Shown: positions 30,288 through 40,420, counted from the stretch's first letter. The stretch: 64,000 nt of DNA from Prochlorococcus sp. AG-402-N23 (GCA_003216355.1 QCIX01000003.1:1-64000), one strand, 5' to 3'. Numbers and translations: made by a program. The notes: generated by a model from the letters alone, not told the origin.

Positions 30288-31337
30288 TTAATTTACTATT
30301 CCTTCTACTTGCCATCGTAAAGTTTCACCTGCATGAAATGGCTTTATTTGTCCGACAATATTTTTTTCTTCAACAACATCAATATATTCTTTAATTTTGT
30401 TAGGTCTAGAAACTAATTTTAGTTTTTCTTTATTTGGTGGGACATTATAAAAATTAGGGCCATTCAAACTTGCAAACTTTTCAAAATTATCTAGAGCATC
30501 CTCCTCTTCGAAAACTGTTAAGTAGCTTTCTATTGCTACTGGCGAATTAAAAATGCCTGCACATCCACAAAAAGCCTTCCACTTCCTAAGGTGTGGAGCA
30601 GAGTCAGTCCCCAAGAAAAAACATTTTTTCCCACTTGTTGCCGCTCTCCTTAAAGCGAGTCTATTATTTTCCCTCTTAGCAACTGGTAAGCAGTAAAAAT
30701 CACTATTTAAGCCTCCAAAAAACATTGCATTTCTATTTATATGCAAATGATGCGGAGTAATAGTAGCCCCAATATTATTTTCTTGCACAAAATCCACTGC
30801 ATAAGAGGTGGTTATATGTTCTAGAACGATTTTTAATTTTGGAAATCTTTTGGTTATTTGAGAAAGTTCTTTATCTATAAAAACTTCTTCTCTATCGAAT
30901 ACATCTACTTCAGAATCAGTCACTTCCCCATGAATTAAAAGAGGCATTCCAAAATCTTGCATTAATTCAAAGATCTTATATAGATTTTCTATTTTCCTAA
31001 CTCCATGACTGGAATTTGTTGTGGCATTAGCAGGATATAATTTTGCTGCAAAAAAAACATTATTTTTAAAACCATTAATTAGTTCCCCTTTATCAGTGTC
31101 ATCTGTAAGATAAATTGTCATTAATGGTTCAAACTTAGAACTTTCTGGTAGCGCTTCAAGAATAGATTTCCTATAAGAAATAGCGCTATTGATTGATGTT
31201 ATGGGACTTTTAGTATTTGGCATAACAATGGCTCTTCCAAAATATTCCGAAGTAAACTGAATGATATTTTTTAATACAAGACCTTCTCTTAAATGTAAAT
31301 GCCAATCATCAGGTTTTATTATGTTTAAAGTCTTCAA
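30288..31337 (-). CDS. pyrC: Dihydroorotase
   Basis: Converts carbamoyl aspartate to dihydroorotate in pyrimidine synthesis. The 349-residue sequence matches the class II (PyrC, E. coli-like) enzyme: zinc ligands in DDWHLHLREG, the bridging lysine region AAKLYPANATTNSSHG, LLIHGEVTD, VLEHITT and the aspartate in FLGTDSAPH. The start appears to be TTG (MKTLNIIKPDDWHLH); no ATG lies between it and the first zinc motif. It is divergent from the Na/Ca exchanger with a 118-base AT-rich spacer. Confidence 0.95.
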   Translation of the reverse strand: MKTLNIIKPDDWHLHLREGLVLKNIIQFTSEYFGRAIVMPNTKSPITSINSAISYRKSILEALPESSKFEPLMTIYLTDDTDKGELINGFKNNVFFAAKLYPANATTNSSHGVRKIENLYKIFELMQDFGMPLLIHGEVTDSEVDVFDREEVFIDKELSQITKRFPKLKIVLEHITTSYAVDFVQENNIGATITPHHLHINRNAMFFGGLNSDFYCLPVAKRENNRLALRRAATSGKKCFFLGTDSAPHLRKWKAFCGCAGIFNSPVAIESYLTVFEEEDALDNFEKFASLNGPNFYNVPPNKEKLKLVSRPNKIKEYIDVVEEKNIVGQIKPFHAGETLRWQVEGIVN

Positions 31338-31455
31338 AATTTTTTCTATTTAATCAATTTTAACAGCAAATTAAAATTGACAATAAATTATAGATATTCG
31401 AGGATAGTTATTAACCAATTATGAAATTTTTTATTATCTAAATTAAATCTTAAAT

Positions 31456-32535
31456 ATGAGTGATTTTTTATCTCCAATAATAGAAATAGTTTTAGGCGTA
31501 GTTCTACTTTTTGCTGGAGGAGAGTTCTTTATTCAAGGAGCCATATTTTTATCTTTAATTTTAGGAATACCTCAAATAGTAATTGGTTTGACAGTTGTTT
31601 CTCTTGGAACAAGCTCTCCTGAGTTGTTGGTAAGTTTGAGTTCAATTTTAAAAGGCAGTGATTCGCTTGCGGCAAGCAATGTAATTGGAAGCAATATTTT
31701 TAATGTTCTCGTTGTTTTGGGCATAAGCTCATTGATAACTCCTCTTAAAGTAAAAAGCAGAATCGTCAGAAGAGATGTGCCTCTTTTAATGGCAATTTCT
31801 TGTGCAGTTTGGGCTATGTCATCAACAGGCTTATTAACATTGCAAGCAGGGGTATTTCTAATATTTTGTTTAATCTTAAATACAATATGGGAAATCAATA
31901 CCATCAATGAGAAAGGAGAGGAGACAAAAGATGCTGAACCAGAGATAGAAGAATTAAAAGATAGCCATAAAGGGAAAATGAATATTTTACTAAAGTTAAT
32001 ATTAGGAATATTTCTTTTAAGCTTTGGTTCAAATATTTTAGTAAATGGTTCTAAAACGCTCGCTACTCTTTTGGGTGTAAATGAAATTGTTATTGGTTTA
32101 ACTATCGTCGCAACTGGGACATCTTTACCAGAATTAGTAACTTCAATAATTGCTGCATTTAAAGGCAAAACAGATCTTGCGATTGGTAATGTAATAGGAA
32201 GTAATTTACTCAATCAACTTTTAATCCTTGGAAGTTGCAGTATTTTTTCAGGATTTAAAGGTTTAGTAATTGAACAGAGTCTAATAAAAGTTGACTTACC
32301 TTTTATGCTTTTAACTACCTTTGCATGCTTACCAATTTTCTGGAGCAAAGGAAAAATCACAAGAATTGAAGGATTTATTTTGCTTAATCTTTATATTTTC
32401 TACATTCTCGATAAGATACTTTTCCTAAATGGATTTAACTTCCTTACTGAATTAAGGATAGGTTTATTTATTTACTTTGCATTACTTATAGTTTTTCTGA
32501 TTGTTCAAGAAAAATTAAAATTTTTAAATTCATAA
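31456..32535 (+). CDS. Sodium/calcium exchanger family transporter
   Basis: A 359-residue inner-membrane protein with about ten hydrophobic segments in two inverted alpha repeats. Each repeat has the ion-binding signature: VSLGTSSPELLVSL with VIGSNIFN in the first, and VATGTSLPELVTSI with VIGSNLLN in the second. A charged loop of about 30 residues (EKGEETKDAEPEIEELK) links the halves. This is the CaCA family (YrbG-like), exchanging Na+ or H+ for Ca2+. The ion preference cannot be read from sequence. The 213-aa antisense ORF inside it is a shadow of the repeats. Confidence 0.92.
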   Translation: MSDFLSPIIEIVLGVVLLFAGGEFFIQGAIFLSLILGIPQIVIGLTVVSLGTSSPELLVSLSSILKGSDSLAASNVIGSNIFNVLVVLGISSLITPLKVKSRIVRRDVPLLMAISCAVWAMSSTGLLTLQAGVFLIFCLILNTIWEINTINEKGEETKDAEPEIEELKDSHKGKMNILLKLILGIFLLSFGSNILVNGSKTLATLLGVNEIVIGLTIVATGTSLPELVTSIIAAFKGKTDLAIGNVIGSNLLNQLLILGSCSIFSGFKGLVIEQSLIKVDLPFMLLTTFACLPIFWSKGKITRIEGFILLNLYIFYILDKILFLNGFNFLTELRIGLFIYFALLIVFLIVQEKLKFLNS

Positions 32536-32537
32536 TT

Positions 32538-33902
32538 TTATCCATACATAGTCACAAATTCTTCCGAGATAGTTGGGTGCAAAGCCATAGTAATATCAAA
32601 GTCTTTTTTTGTTATCCCTGCATTTAATGAAATTGATACCATTTGAATAATCTCAGACGATGTTTCTCCAAACATATGACATCCTAGGACTTTGTCAGTT
32701 AGCTTATGCACTACAATCTTCAACATACATTTTGATTTATTCTTTTTAAAGGTATTAGACATAGGGGTAAATTTGCATTTGAAAATTTTTATATTTTTTT
32801 CAGAGTAAATCTCTTTAGCTCTTTTCTCACTTAAGCCAACAGTTGAAATTTCTGGAATAGTAAAAACGGCCTTAGGGATATATTCATAATTTACTTTTCT
32901 TTTTTGGTCATTAAAAAAATTATCCGAAAAAACTCTCCCTTGTTCTATTGCTACTGGAGTTAAGTTTGGCTTATTTGTGATATCGCCAACTGCAAAAATA
33001 TTTGCGTTGCTTGTTTGATTAAGTTCATCGACATCTAAATATTGGCCATCCATCTTTAGATTTAAAAAATCTAAATTTAAAGGCAAAAGATTTGGTTCTC
33101 TTCCTGTAGCAATAAGGATATTATTAGTTAAGAGTTTATCTCCCGAGTCTAGGGTAGATTCCAGATTTCCATTTACTTTCTTGATAGACTTTAATTGAGT
33201 ATTGGAGATTATATTGATTTCAGCAAAAGTAGGTGATTCCTCTAGGCATGAAGAAAGATCCTCATCAAAACCATTAAGTAAATGTTGACCTCTAATTAAT
33301 TGAGTTACTTCAGTACCTAAATTTCTGAAAATAGAAGCAAATTCACAAGCAATATATCCACCTCCTACTATTAATATTGACTTGGGAAACTTTTCTAATT
33401 CAAAAATATCATCACTAATCCATGCAAAATCTACCCCAGGAATATTTAATTTCTTTGGTTTACCTCCAACTGAAATAAGAATTTTTTTTGAACTTATTTT
33501 GTTTTTAATTTTCTTTGTGTTTGAACAAATAATTTCTAATTCATTTTGAGTAATAAATCTTCCTAAGCCTTCAAAAATAGTTATATTCAACTTTTTTAAA
33601 GAATTTCTATGTAAATTACTTAATCTAGAAACCTCCTCTCTAACATTCTTCAACAAAATATTTGATTCAAAATTGATACCTTCATTTTTTAATCCATATC
33701 CTTCAGAAGAATCCATATTTTTTTTACTTTTAGCTGCATAAACCATTAATTTCTTAGGCACACATCCCCTTATCACACAAGTTCCTCCTATTTGATTTGC
33801 TTCTATGATTGCGACTTTTGCTCCATAACTAGCCGCACGTTTAGCCGCCGCGAGTCCTCCAGATCCAGCGCCAACAACAATTAAATCAAATTCAAATTCC
33901 AA
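32538..33902 (-). CDS. gor: Glutathione reductase
   Basis: NADPH-dependent flavoprotein that reduces glutathione disulfide. The 454 residues show an FAD-binding site VVGAGSGGLAAAKRAA, the redox disulfide GGTCVIRGCVPKKLMVY (CxxxxC), an NADPH motif ILIVGGGYIACEFASIF, the second FAD motif IFAVGDITNKPNLTPVAI and a C-terminal dimer domain with ALHPTISEEFVT. These mark GR rather than lipoamide dehydrogenase. The start is TTG (MEFEFDLIVVGAG). It is divergent from the glutathione S-transferase-like gene with a 52-base spacer, suggesting joint control of glutathione functions. Confidence 0.92.
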   Translation of the reverse strand: MEFEFDLIVVGAGSGGLAAAKRAASYGAKVAIIEANQIGGTCVIRGCVPKKLMVYAAKSKKNMDSSEGYGLKNEGINFESNILLKNVREEVSRLSNLHRNSLKKLNITIFEGLGRFITQNELEIICSNTKKIKNKISSKKILISVGGKPKKLNIPGVDFAWISDDIFELEKFPKSILIVGGGYIACEFASIFRNLGTEVTQLIRGQHLLNGFDEDLSSCLEESPTFAEINIISNTQLKSIKKVNGNLESTLDSGDKLLTNNILIATGREPNLLPLNLDFLNLKMDGQYLDVDELNQTSNANIFAVGDITNKPNLTPVAIEQGRVFSDNFFNDQKRKVNYEYIPKAVFTIPEISTVGLSEKRAKEIYSEKNIKIFKCKFTPMSNTFKKNKSKCMLKIVVHKLTDKVLGCHMFGETSSEIIQMVSISLNAGITKKDFDITMALHPTISEEFVTMYG

Positions 33903-33954
33903 GACTTTTTTTAATCAATTATTATAACGTTAGTTTATAGCTTATATTCAAAAA

Positions 33955-35187
33955 ATGAATGGGATTTTGACATGGGATGATTTAAATAAATTTGAAGTTG
34001 AGGATCTTGATAGAGTCCATGGTATAAATAATTCCTACTCAAATTTAAGATTATTTGGACATAGTGAAAATGATGTATTAGTTACCCTCTATAGGGATAG
34101 GCATTCTTGGTGTCCTTACTGTCAGAAGATATGGTTATGGCTTGAATTTAAGAGAATTCCGTACAGAGTCAAGAAAATAAATATGTTTTGCTACGGCCAA
34201 AAAGAAAGTTGGTTCCTTGAAAAAGTTAGATCGGGGAAATTACCTGCAATTGAACTTAAAGAGCAAGTTATAACTGAAAGCGATGATATCATAGCTTTTT
34301 TAGAAAATGAATTTGGAGCACTTGGATCTTTTATAACATCTAGTCACCTTATCAAAATTCGAGAGTTAGAAAGAGAAATTTTCAGATCCTGGTGTAATTG
34401 GCTCTGCCGAGAAAGCTTTAATTTTATAGATAACTCTTTTAGAAAAAAAAGATTTAAAGAATCCATTTCTAAACTAGATAAAATCTTAAGTAGCTCAAAA
34501 TCAGGATTTGTTGATCCATCAGTTTCTAACACGGATGATATAGAGCCTGGTGTTGGAGATATAATTTTTATTCCCTATATGGAGAGAATGAATGCATCAC
34601 TTATTTATTATAAAGGGTTTAATTTAAGATCTAATTACCGTCATGTAGATAACTGGCTTACCCTTTTTGAAGGGACAAGTGCTTATAGAGGCACTCAAGG
34701 AGATTTTCATACTCATTCTCATGATTTACCTCCACAAATGGGAGGATGCTATAAAGAAAGCAACGAACAACAGATTACTTTCTCTAAGCTAATAGATACT
34801 GGGGAGGGTTTAGGTAATTATGAATTAAACCAAAATTATGAGTCAAAATACTATGCGACAATTGCTCTTAAAAGAGTGATAAAGCATAAAGACAATTTAC
34901 TAAAGGTAAACCCATACAATAAAGAATCCTTTGACGAATCATTGAGATCAGCTTTGAGCCATATGATCACAGGTGAAGTATTAATCCCTAAAAAACTTTC
35001 AGGAATCTCTCTAAGATACTTAAAAAATAGAATCTCAGTTCCAAGAGATATGCCAATTATTTCAGCAAGGTTATTAAGGCAATCATTAAACAAAATTGAA
35101 TCGCTTAGTGATATCAATGAAATAGATAAGATACCTTTCAGGCATAGATATGATCAAGATCCTATAAATTTCATTTCTAGTTATTAG
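33955..35187 (+). CDS. Glutathione S-transferase family protein
   Basis: A 410-residue protein whose N-terminal thioredoxin-like domain has HSWCPYCQKIWLWLEFKRIP (CxxC active site) and KLPAIELKEQVITESDDIIAFLE with the cis-proline and glutathione-binding Ser/Glu. The C-terminal all-helical domain is longer than in typical 200-240-residue GSTs. An added region of about 150 residues (from about 250) is of unknown role. The CPYC site suggests an omega-type or glutaredoxin-like thiol activity. It is divergent from gor. The end faces dnaA and is separated by five bases. Confidence 0.82.
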   Translation: MNGILTWDDLNKFEVEDLDRVHGINNSYSNLRLFGHSENDVLVTLYRDRHSWCPYCQKIWLWLEFKRIPYRVKKINMFCYGQKESWFLEKVRSGKLPAIELKEQVITESDDIIAFLENEFGALGSFITSSHLIKIRELEREIFRSWCNWLCRESFNFIDNSFRKKRFKESISKLDKILSSSKSGFVDPSVSNTDDIEPGVGDIIFIPYMERMNASLIYYKGFNLRSNYRHVDNWLTLFEGTSAYRGTQGDFHTHSHDLPPQMGGCYKESNEQQITFSKLIDTGEGLGNYELNQNYESKYYATIALKRVIKHKDNLLKVNPYNKESFDESLRSALSHMITGEVLIPKKLSGISLRYLKNRISVPRDMPIISARLLRQSLNKIESLSDINEIDKIPFRHRYDQDPINFISSY

Positions 35188-35192
35188 TAAAA

Positions 35193-36587
35193 CTATAAAT
35201 TTTTTCTTGAATCTATTTGAAGTAAATCTCTTATTTTTTGAACTTGACTTGCAATATTTGGATCAATAGATAATTTTTTTTCAACTTGTTCAATAGCATA
35301 CATAACTGTTGTATGATCCTTACCCCCAAACTCATCTCCAATTCTTGGTAGGCTTAGATCCGTACCATGTCTCATAAGATACATTCCTATTTGTCTAGCT
35401 TGACTTACTGGTTTTCTCCTACTTGAACTGATCAATTCATCAGTAGAAACTTTAAAGAAATCTGACACTTTATTAATAACTTGTTTTGGAGTAACAACTA
35501 CCCCAACACTATTAGGATCAAGCATTGGAGCAATTGATTGAACTGTCATTGGCAAGCCTGTTATTGATGCAAATGCAACAGCTCTAGTAAATGCTCCTTC
35601 CAATTCTCGAATATTCGAAGTGAATCTTCCTGCAATAAATTGAATTAAATCTCTTGGAAGACTCATCCTCTCTTGTTCTGCCTTTTTTTGAAGAATGGCT
35701 GTCCTCGTCTCAAGGTCAGGTGGTTGAATATCTGCGGTCATACCCATTGAGAACCTAGAAATTAATCTCTCTTGAATTCCCGACAATTGATTTGGTGGTC
35801 TGTCACTTGCAATAACTATTTGACTTCCTGATTCGTGAAGTGCGTTAAAAGTATGAAAGAATTCTTCCTGTGTATACTCTTTGCCTTCTAAGAACTGTAT
35901 ATCGTCTATTAAAATCAAATCTACATTTCTATATTTATCTCGAATAGCTGTCATTCCATCTCTTCGAATACCACTAATAACATCATTTGTAAAAGTCTCT
36001 GTAGATACATATTTAACTTTTGCTTCTGGATCTATTTCTACTCGATAATGACCTATTGCTTGCATTAAATGAGTCTTACCAAGACCTACTCCTCCACAAA
36101 TAAATAATGGATTAAATTCTCTCCCAGGAGATTCGGCAACGGCTAAAGCTGCGGCATGAGCCAACCTACTATTTGGACCTACAACAAATCTTTTAAATAC
36201 GTAGCGTAAATTTAAACCATTAGGATTTTTGAATTGATTTTTTAAAGAATTATTTTGGTTATTACTAGAAAAAGATCTTGTTTTATGATGAACGTTCTGT
36301 TCGTTAGGTTTATCTTCATTTGTTAAATCGCTGCTGGTATTCGTTTCAGATTTAAAAACAACTTTTACATCATGACCGCAGATTTCCTTTGCAGCTTTTT
36401 CAATAGTTTCACAATAATTCTTTCTCAACCAATCACTAGAAAATGTATTTGGGGCGATTAAAGTTAATAAGCCATTTTCAAAACAATTAAATTTAGCAGG
36501 CCTTATCCATGTCTCAAATGAAGGCTTACTTAAAGTTTTTTGGAGTGATTTTTGAACTTCCGCCCAAATAGGATTAGTTGCTTGCAA
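35193..36587 (-). CDS. dnaA: Chromosomal replication initiator protein DnaA
   Basis: An AAA+ initiator that binds DnaA boxes and melts the origin in model bacteria. The 464 residues contain domain I ([21 protein letters not shown]), a low-complexity linker (about 85-125), an AAA+ core with Walker [14 protein letters not shown] and Walker [13 protein letters not shown], and a C-terminal DNA-binding domain with the signature [17 protein letters not shown]. The start is TTG. No dnaN or obvious DnaA-box cluster is beside it, which fits cyanobacteria, where dnaA is often away from the origin. It is divergent from the CofC-like gene. Confidence 0.96.
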   Translation of the reverse strand: MQATNPIWAEVQKSLQKTLSKPSFETWIRPAKFNCFENGLLTLIAPNTFSSDWLRKNYCETIEKAAKEICGHDVKVVFKSETNTSSDLTNEDKPNEQNVHHKTRSFSSNNQNNSLKNQFKNPNGLNLRYVFKRFVVGPNSRLAHAAALAVAESPGREFNPLFICGGVGLGKTHLMQAIGHYRVEIDPEAKVKYVSTETFTNDVISGIRRDGMTAIRDKYRNVDLILIDDIQFLEGKEYTQEEFFHTFNALHESGSQIVIASDRPPNQLSGIQERLISRFSMGMTADIQPPDLETRTAILQKKAEQERMSLPRDLIQFIAGRFTSNIRELEGAFTRAVAFASITGLPMTVQSIAPMLDPNSVGVVVTPKQVINKVSDFFKVSTDELISSSRRKPVSQARQIGMYLMRHGTDLSLPRIGDEFGGKDHTTVMYAIEQVEKKLSIDPNIASQVQKIRDLLQIDSRKNL

Positions 36588-36756
36588 AGTTTTATTCTCT
36601 AGATTATTAATCTAGTTGGAATTTAATAATTGGCCATTATCAAATCACAAGATCACGACAAATTTAAAATTATTTAACAAAGTATCGACTAAATTTATAA
36701 AAATAAATTTTATATTTTTTAATAGGCATATAATTATTTTAAATTTCACTAAATTA

Positions 36757-37392
36757 TTGGATAAAGCATTACTTATTATCATGGCGAAATGGCATGGTTT
36801 TGGAAGATGCAAAACAAGATTATCTAAAGATATAGGTAAAAGTAATTCGGCGAAAGTACAAAGTGTAATGACCAAACACACAATTTCAGTCGCAAAATTT
36901 CTTCAAGAAAATAAACTACTTGATATTTCTATTGCCATAACTGGTTTGGGAGTAGGAAATTGTAGAAAATGGTCTAGAGAATTAGGCATAAAAAAATTTA
37001 ATTTGCAGGGGAAAGGCTGCTTGGGAGAAAAAATGAAACGGCAAATAATTATAAACAAAAAATTTTGTGCAAGACATAAGATCAAAAATATTATTTTTAT
37101 TGGCACTGACCTTCCAGATTTATGCCATCAAGATTTATTGAATACTCTAAAAGAGCTTCAACATAATGATCTTATTTTAGGACCATCTAACGATGGAGGA
37201 TATTGGCTTATTGGTTTATCAGAAGAAATAATGTTATCACATACATATTTACCTTTTATCAACATAAAGTGGGGGACAGAAAATGTTCTTCAAAATACAA
37301 TTGATAATTTTGCTTCTAAAAAATTAAAATATAAGTTTTTAGATAAAAAAATAGATATAGATACAATTATTGATATTGAAAATAGAAAGTAA
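36757..37392 (+). CDS. DUF2064/TIGR04282-type nucleotidyltransferase-like glycosyltransferase
   Basis: About 211 residues, with a GT-A-like fold related to CofC. The N-terminal strand is LLIIMAKWHGFGRCKTRLSKDIG, whose KTRL motif is typical of the family. IFIGTDLPDLCHQDLL holds the metal-binding region, and LGPSNDGGYWLIGLSEE is the conserved signature. The ORF track begins at 36616, but residues before LLIIMAK are not family-like; a TTG at 36757 gives MDKALLIIMAK, so I use that. ATG 36781 would cut off the first strand. It is followed five bases later by a second glycosyltransferase, a pair that is common in cyanobacteria. Confidence 0.8.
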   Translation: MDKALLIIMAKWHGFGRCKTRLSKDIGKSNSAKVQSVMTKHTISVAKFLQENKLLDISIAITGLGVGNCRKWSRELGIKKFNLQGKGCLGEKMKRQIIINKKFCARHKIKNIIFIGTDLPDLCHQDLLNTLKELQHNDLILGPSNDGGYWLIGLSEEIMLSHTYLPFINIKWGTENVLQNTIDNFASKKLKYKFLDKKIDIDTIIDIENRK

Positions 37393-37397
37393 TCGAC

Positions 37398-38081
37398 TTG
37401 TCAAAAATTTCAATTATCATTCCAACTATTAATGAAGCTAGTAATTTGCCATTATTGCTTTCAGACTTATCAAGTATTCAGAAAGAGGGCGAAATCATAA
37501 TTGTTGATTCTGGAAGTGAAGATAAAACTATTGATGTAGCAAATATTTATGGAGCGAAAGTATTTTTATCCAAAGAAAGTAATCGAGGTTTACAGTTAGA
37601 TATTGGAGCTAAAAATTCGAAAGGAGAGTGGCTCATATTTTTACATGCAGACACAAGATTAACTCATGATTGGTTTAAAAAAATAAATTCATTTTTAAAG
37701 GGAAACAAGAATAGTATTTACTATTTTGAATTCAAAATTAATCACAAAAAGATAATTTATAGAGTTCTCGAAATTCTCGTGAATTTTAGAAGTAAATTTT
37801 TTAAACAACCGTATGGAGATCAAGGTTTGATAATTCATAGAACTACCTACTTTAAGAATAATGGTTTTAGAAAAATACCTTTGATGGAAGATGTAGATTT
37901 TTTAAGGAGATTAAACAAAAAAAAAGATTTAAAACAATTAAATTTACCTATTTTTATAAGTTCAAGAAAATGGGAAAGAACTAATATTTTTCTCCAAGCA
38001 ATTAAGAACTGGCAATTTAGAAGAAGATGGTTAAAAGGCGAATCGTTAAACTCTATATATTCTGACTACTACAAAAAATGA
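37398..38081 (+). CDS. Family 2 glycosyltransferase (TIGR04283-like)
   Basis: A 227-residue GT2 enzyme with the start ISIIIPTINEASNLPLLLSDL, the acceptor region IIIVDSGSEDKTIDVA, the metal-binding motif LIFLHADTRL (DxD-like) and PYGDQGLIIHRTTYF with the Q/R region. Together with the upstream CofC-like gene it forms the TIGR04282/TIGR04283 pair named after arsenosugar synthesis, though that name rests on genome association. The start is TTG, five bases after the upstream stop codon. The acceptor is unknown. Confidence 0.82.
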   Translation: MSKISIIIPTINEASNLPLLLSDLSSIQKEGEIIIVDSGSEDKTIDVANIYGAKVFLSKESNRGLQLDIGAKNSKGEWLIFLHADTRLTHDWFKKINSFLKGNKNSIYYFEFKINHKKIIYRVLEILVNFRSKFFKQPYGDQGLIIHRTTYFKNNGFRKIPLMEDVDFLRRLNKKKDLKQLNLPIFISSRKWERTNIFLQAIKNWQFRRRWLKGESLNSIYSDYYKK

Positions 38082-38612
38082 TTAATTTGCATACCAAAAA
38101 GCACATTTAGAGCCTCTAGGTTCTAATGTCCAACCTTGTCTTTTATAAAATGAAACCACTTCGGCATCGGCAAAAAGGGTTACTTTAGAAATTCCAATAT
38201 TTTTCAATTCTTTTAGGACATATTTCATTAACTCTTTCCCCAATCCAAGTCCTTGATAGACAGGGTTAATAGCCACATCCCAAACTGTTGCTTCTAGAAT
38301 TCCATCCCCAGTGCATCTTGCAAATCCTACTAGTCTGGGGAATTTATCATCATGACGCCATAACCCAACCACCAAAATACTGAAATCTAAAGCTCTTTTT
38401 ACCCTCCTTATAGGTCTTCTGCTCCAACCAACAGTTTGCAAAAGTTGATCTAGTTCTATTAGATCTAAATCTTTATTTTTACTACATATAAATATTTCTT
38501 CTTTATTTGTTTGAGTGAACTCATAAGAATTTAAACCATAGAGATCTATCAGCTCTTCCCTTGATAAAGTGTTTGATTTTTTTATTAACGATTCTTGGTT
38601 TCTAAAAATCAT
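38082..38612 (-). CDS. GNAT family N-acetyltransferase
   Basis: A 176-residue protein with a GNAT fold. Core motifs are RLVGFARCTGD-like strands, DVAINPVYQGLGLGKELMKYVL with the acetyl-CoA pyrophosphate-binding Q/RxxGxG/A loop, and ISKVTLFADAEVVSFYKRQGW. A 60-residue N-terminal extension is present. The acceptor is unknown. Its ATG overlaps the stop of the ABC transporter gene by one base (TAATG), a strong sign of translational coupling. It ends one base after the convergent glycosyltransferase stop. Confidence 0.87.
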   Translation of the reverse strand: MIFRNQESLIKKSNTLSREELIDLYGLNSYEFTQTNKEEIFICSKNKDLDLIELDQLLQTVGWSRRPIRRVKRALDFSILVVGLWRHDDKFPRLVGFARCTGDGILEATVWDVAINPVYQGLGLGKELMKYVLKELKNIGISKVTLFADAEVVSFYKRQGWTLEPRGSKCAFWYAN

Positions 38613-40408
38613 TAAAAATTCACGAATCCATTTTGTTGAAGCTCAGAGAGCTGAAAATATAAACCCTTTTTCACTCTCAATTCACTATGTGTTCCCTCTT
38701 CAACTAATGATCCCGCTTTTAAGACTAAAATCTTATCAGAACTTTCAATAGTGGCTAATCTGTGAGCTATTACTAATGCTGTTCTTTTTGACAGAATTCT
38801 TTCAAGATCTTTCTGCAAAGTAGCCTCTGTAGAGGGATCCATAAACGCTGTTGCTTCGTCCATTATTAAAACAACAGGATTTCTAATCGCTACTCGAGCT
38901 ACTGAAAGAAGTTGTCTCTCTCCAGAAGAGAGATTTCCCCCTCTTTCTCTTAGTAAGGTGTTCAAGCCTTCTGGTAATTTTTGTAATAAATTATCTAACC
39001 CTAATCCGTTACAAAGATTTTCTAATTCAAGATTATCTACATTGGAATTTAGTTTTAAATTATCTGCGACATTTCCACTAAAGATAAAGGTATCTTGCAA
39101 AACTACTCCCAACATATTTCTAAGAGTTGCAATAGGAATATCTTTAATATCTATGTCGTCTATTAAAATTTGGCCTGACTGAGGCTCATACAATCTACAC
39201 AATAGTCTTATTATGGTGGTTTTACCTGAACCAGTTGGCCCTACAAAAGCCACATGCTCTCCTGGATTGATCTTGAAAGATAAATTCTTTATAATATGTT
39301 CTCCTTCGTTGTAGAAAAAATTAACATTCTTGAACTCAATTTTGCCCTTAAATTTTTTACTTACATTTTCAGCATTTTCTAAAAAATGTTTTGCGGATTT
39401 AGAGTCCTTAATCTGTATTTCTTCATCCAATAATTCGTTTATTCTTTCTACAGCTGTTAAACCTCCTTGTATTTGAGTAAATCTTTCTGCAAGCTGCCTA
39501 AGAGGTTCAAAAAGTCTTTGGGAATATAAAATAAAGGTTGTTAATGTTCCTAAACCAATATTTCCAGATGTAACAAGATAACCTCCAACAGCTAAAACTA
39601 AGGAAACTGCGGCAAGAGAAATCCATTCTATAAATGCCGAAATACTACTGTCATAAAATATTGTTCCATTAACTGCTTTCTTATAAGCAACTCCAGTTTT
39701 GGAAAATTTCTTGCTATTAAAAGCCTCTCTTCTGAACATCTGCACGACTTCTAAACCTTGAAGATTCTCTTGAAAATCAGAGTTTAGTTGAGACAATTCT
39801 TCTCTTACTTGATAATTGGCTCTTCTATAACGTTTTTGAAGCCAAATAATAAAATATGAAACTGGGATTTGAGTCAAAAGTAATAAAATGGCAAGCCCTC
39901 TATCAATTGACAGCATTGTCAAAGAAATTACTATCAGACTTACGAAGTCAGCAATAACTCCAACTGCCCCACTACCAAAAACCTCGGCTAAAGCATCAAC
40001 ATCATTTGTTAATCTCGTTAATAATTTCCCTACAGGCATTTTATCGTGATACTTAAGAGATAAAGATATTGAATGATCAAAAAGTTCTCTTCTTATTCTT
40101 GCTGTCAAACGTTGTCCCACCGCTTGGATATTGTAAGTTTGGTATCCCTGCAGAACTAATCTGAATAATACAGTTACAAATAAAGTTAGGATTATGGCAT
40201 TTATTGACTGCCCAAAGAAAGTTTTACTAAGCCAAACATCTGTAGTTTCGTTCTTTAGAATAGTAATTGCTTGACCAACTAATAATGGTTGAATTGCTCC
40301 AGAGAAAGAAACAGGTAACAAAACTATCAAGATTAGATAGATTGTTTTTTTATCTTTAGTTAAATATTTACCTAACTTTTTAATCCTTCTAAAATCTTTA
40401 AAAAACAT
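38612..40408 (-). CDS. ABC transporter, fused permease and ATPase (MsbA/MDR type)
   Basis: A 598-residue exporter half-transporter. The N-terminal half has about six membrane helices (from LILIVLLPVSFSGAIQPLLVG to LGTLTTFILYSQRLFEPL), and the C-terminal half is a nucleotide-binding domain with Walker A GPTGSGKTTIIRLLC, signature NLSSGERQLLSVARV and Walker B VVLIMDEATAFMD, then the switch histidine in VIAHRLATI. It should work as a dimer. Substrate, possibly lipid or drug-like, is unknown. It follows hisG by twelve bases and is coupled to the GNAT gene. Confidence 0.92.
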   Translation of the reverse strand: MFFKDFRRIKKLGKYLTKDKKTIYLILIVLLPVSFSGAIQPLLVGQAITILKNETTDVWLSKTFFGQSINAIILTLFVTVLFRLVLQGYQTYNIQAVGQRLTARIRRELFDHSISLSLKYHDKMPVGKLLTRLTNDVDALAEVFGSGAVGVIADFVSLIVISLTMLSIDRGLAILLLLTQIPVSYFIIWLQKRYRRANYQVREELSQLNSDFQENLQGLEVVQMFRREAFNSKKFSKTGVAYKKAVNGTIFYDSSISAFIEWISLAAVSLVLAVGGYLVTSGNIGLGTLTTFILYSQRLFEPLRQLAERFTQIQGGLTAVERINELLDEEIQIKDSKSAKHFLENAENVSKKFKGKIEFKNVNFFYNEGEHIIKNLSFKINPGEHVAFVGPTGSGKTTIIRLLCRLYEPQSGQILIDDIDIKDIPIATLRNMLGVVLQDTFIFSGNVADNLKLNSNVDNLELENLCNGLGLDNLLQKLPEGLNTLLRERGGNLSSGERQLLSVARVAIRNPVVLIMDEATAFMDPSTEATLQKDLERILSKRTALVIAHRLATIESSDKILVLKAGSLVEEGTHSELRVKKGLYFQLSELQQNGFVNF

Positions 40409-40420
40409 TTAGCTAATCTT

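Noticed and set aside
31572-32213. A 213-codon minus-strand ORF inside the Na/Ca exchanger gene
   Set aside because: It is antisense to two conserved repeats of the exchanger, has no family-like motif, and shows repeated segments mirroring the sense repeats, so it is a shadow.
36616-36756. N-terminal 47 codons of the CofC-like ORF
   Set aside because: The extension has no family resemblance; the family strand begins at LLIIMAK, and a TTG at 36757 is a sensible start.
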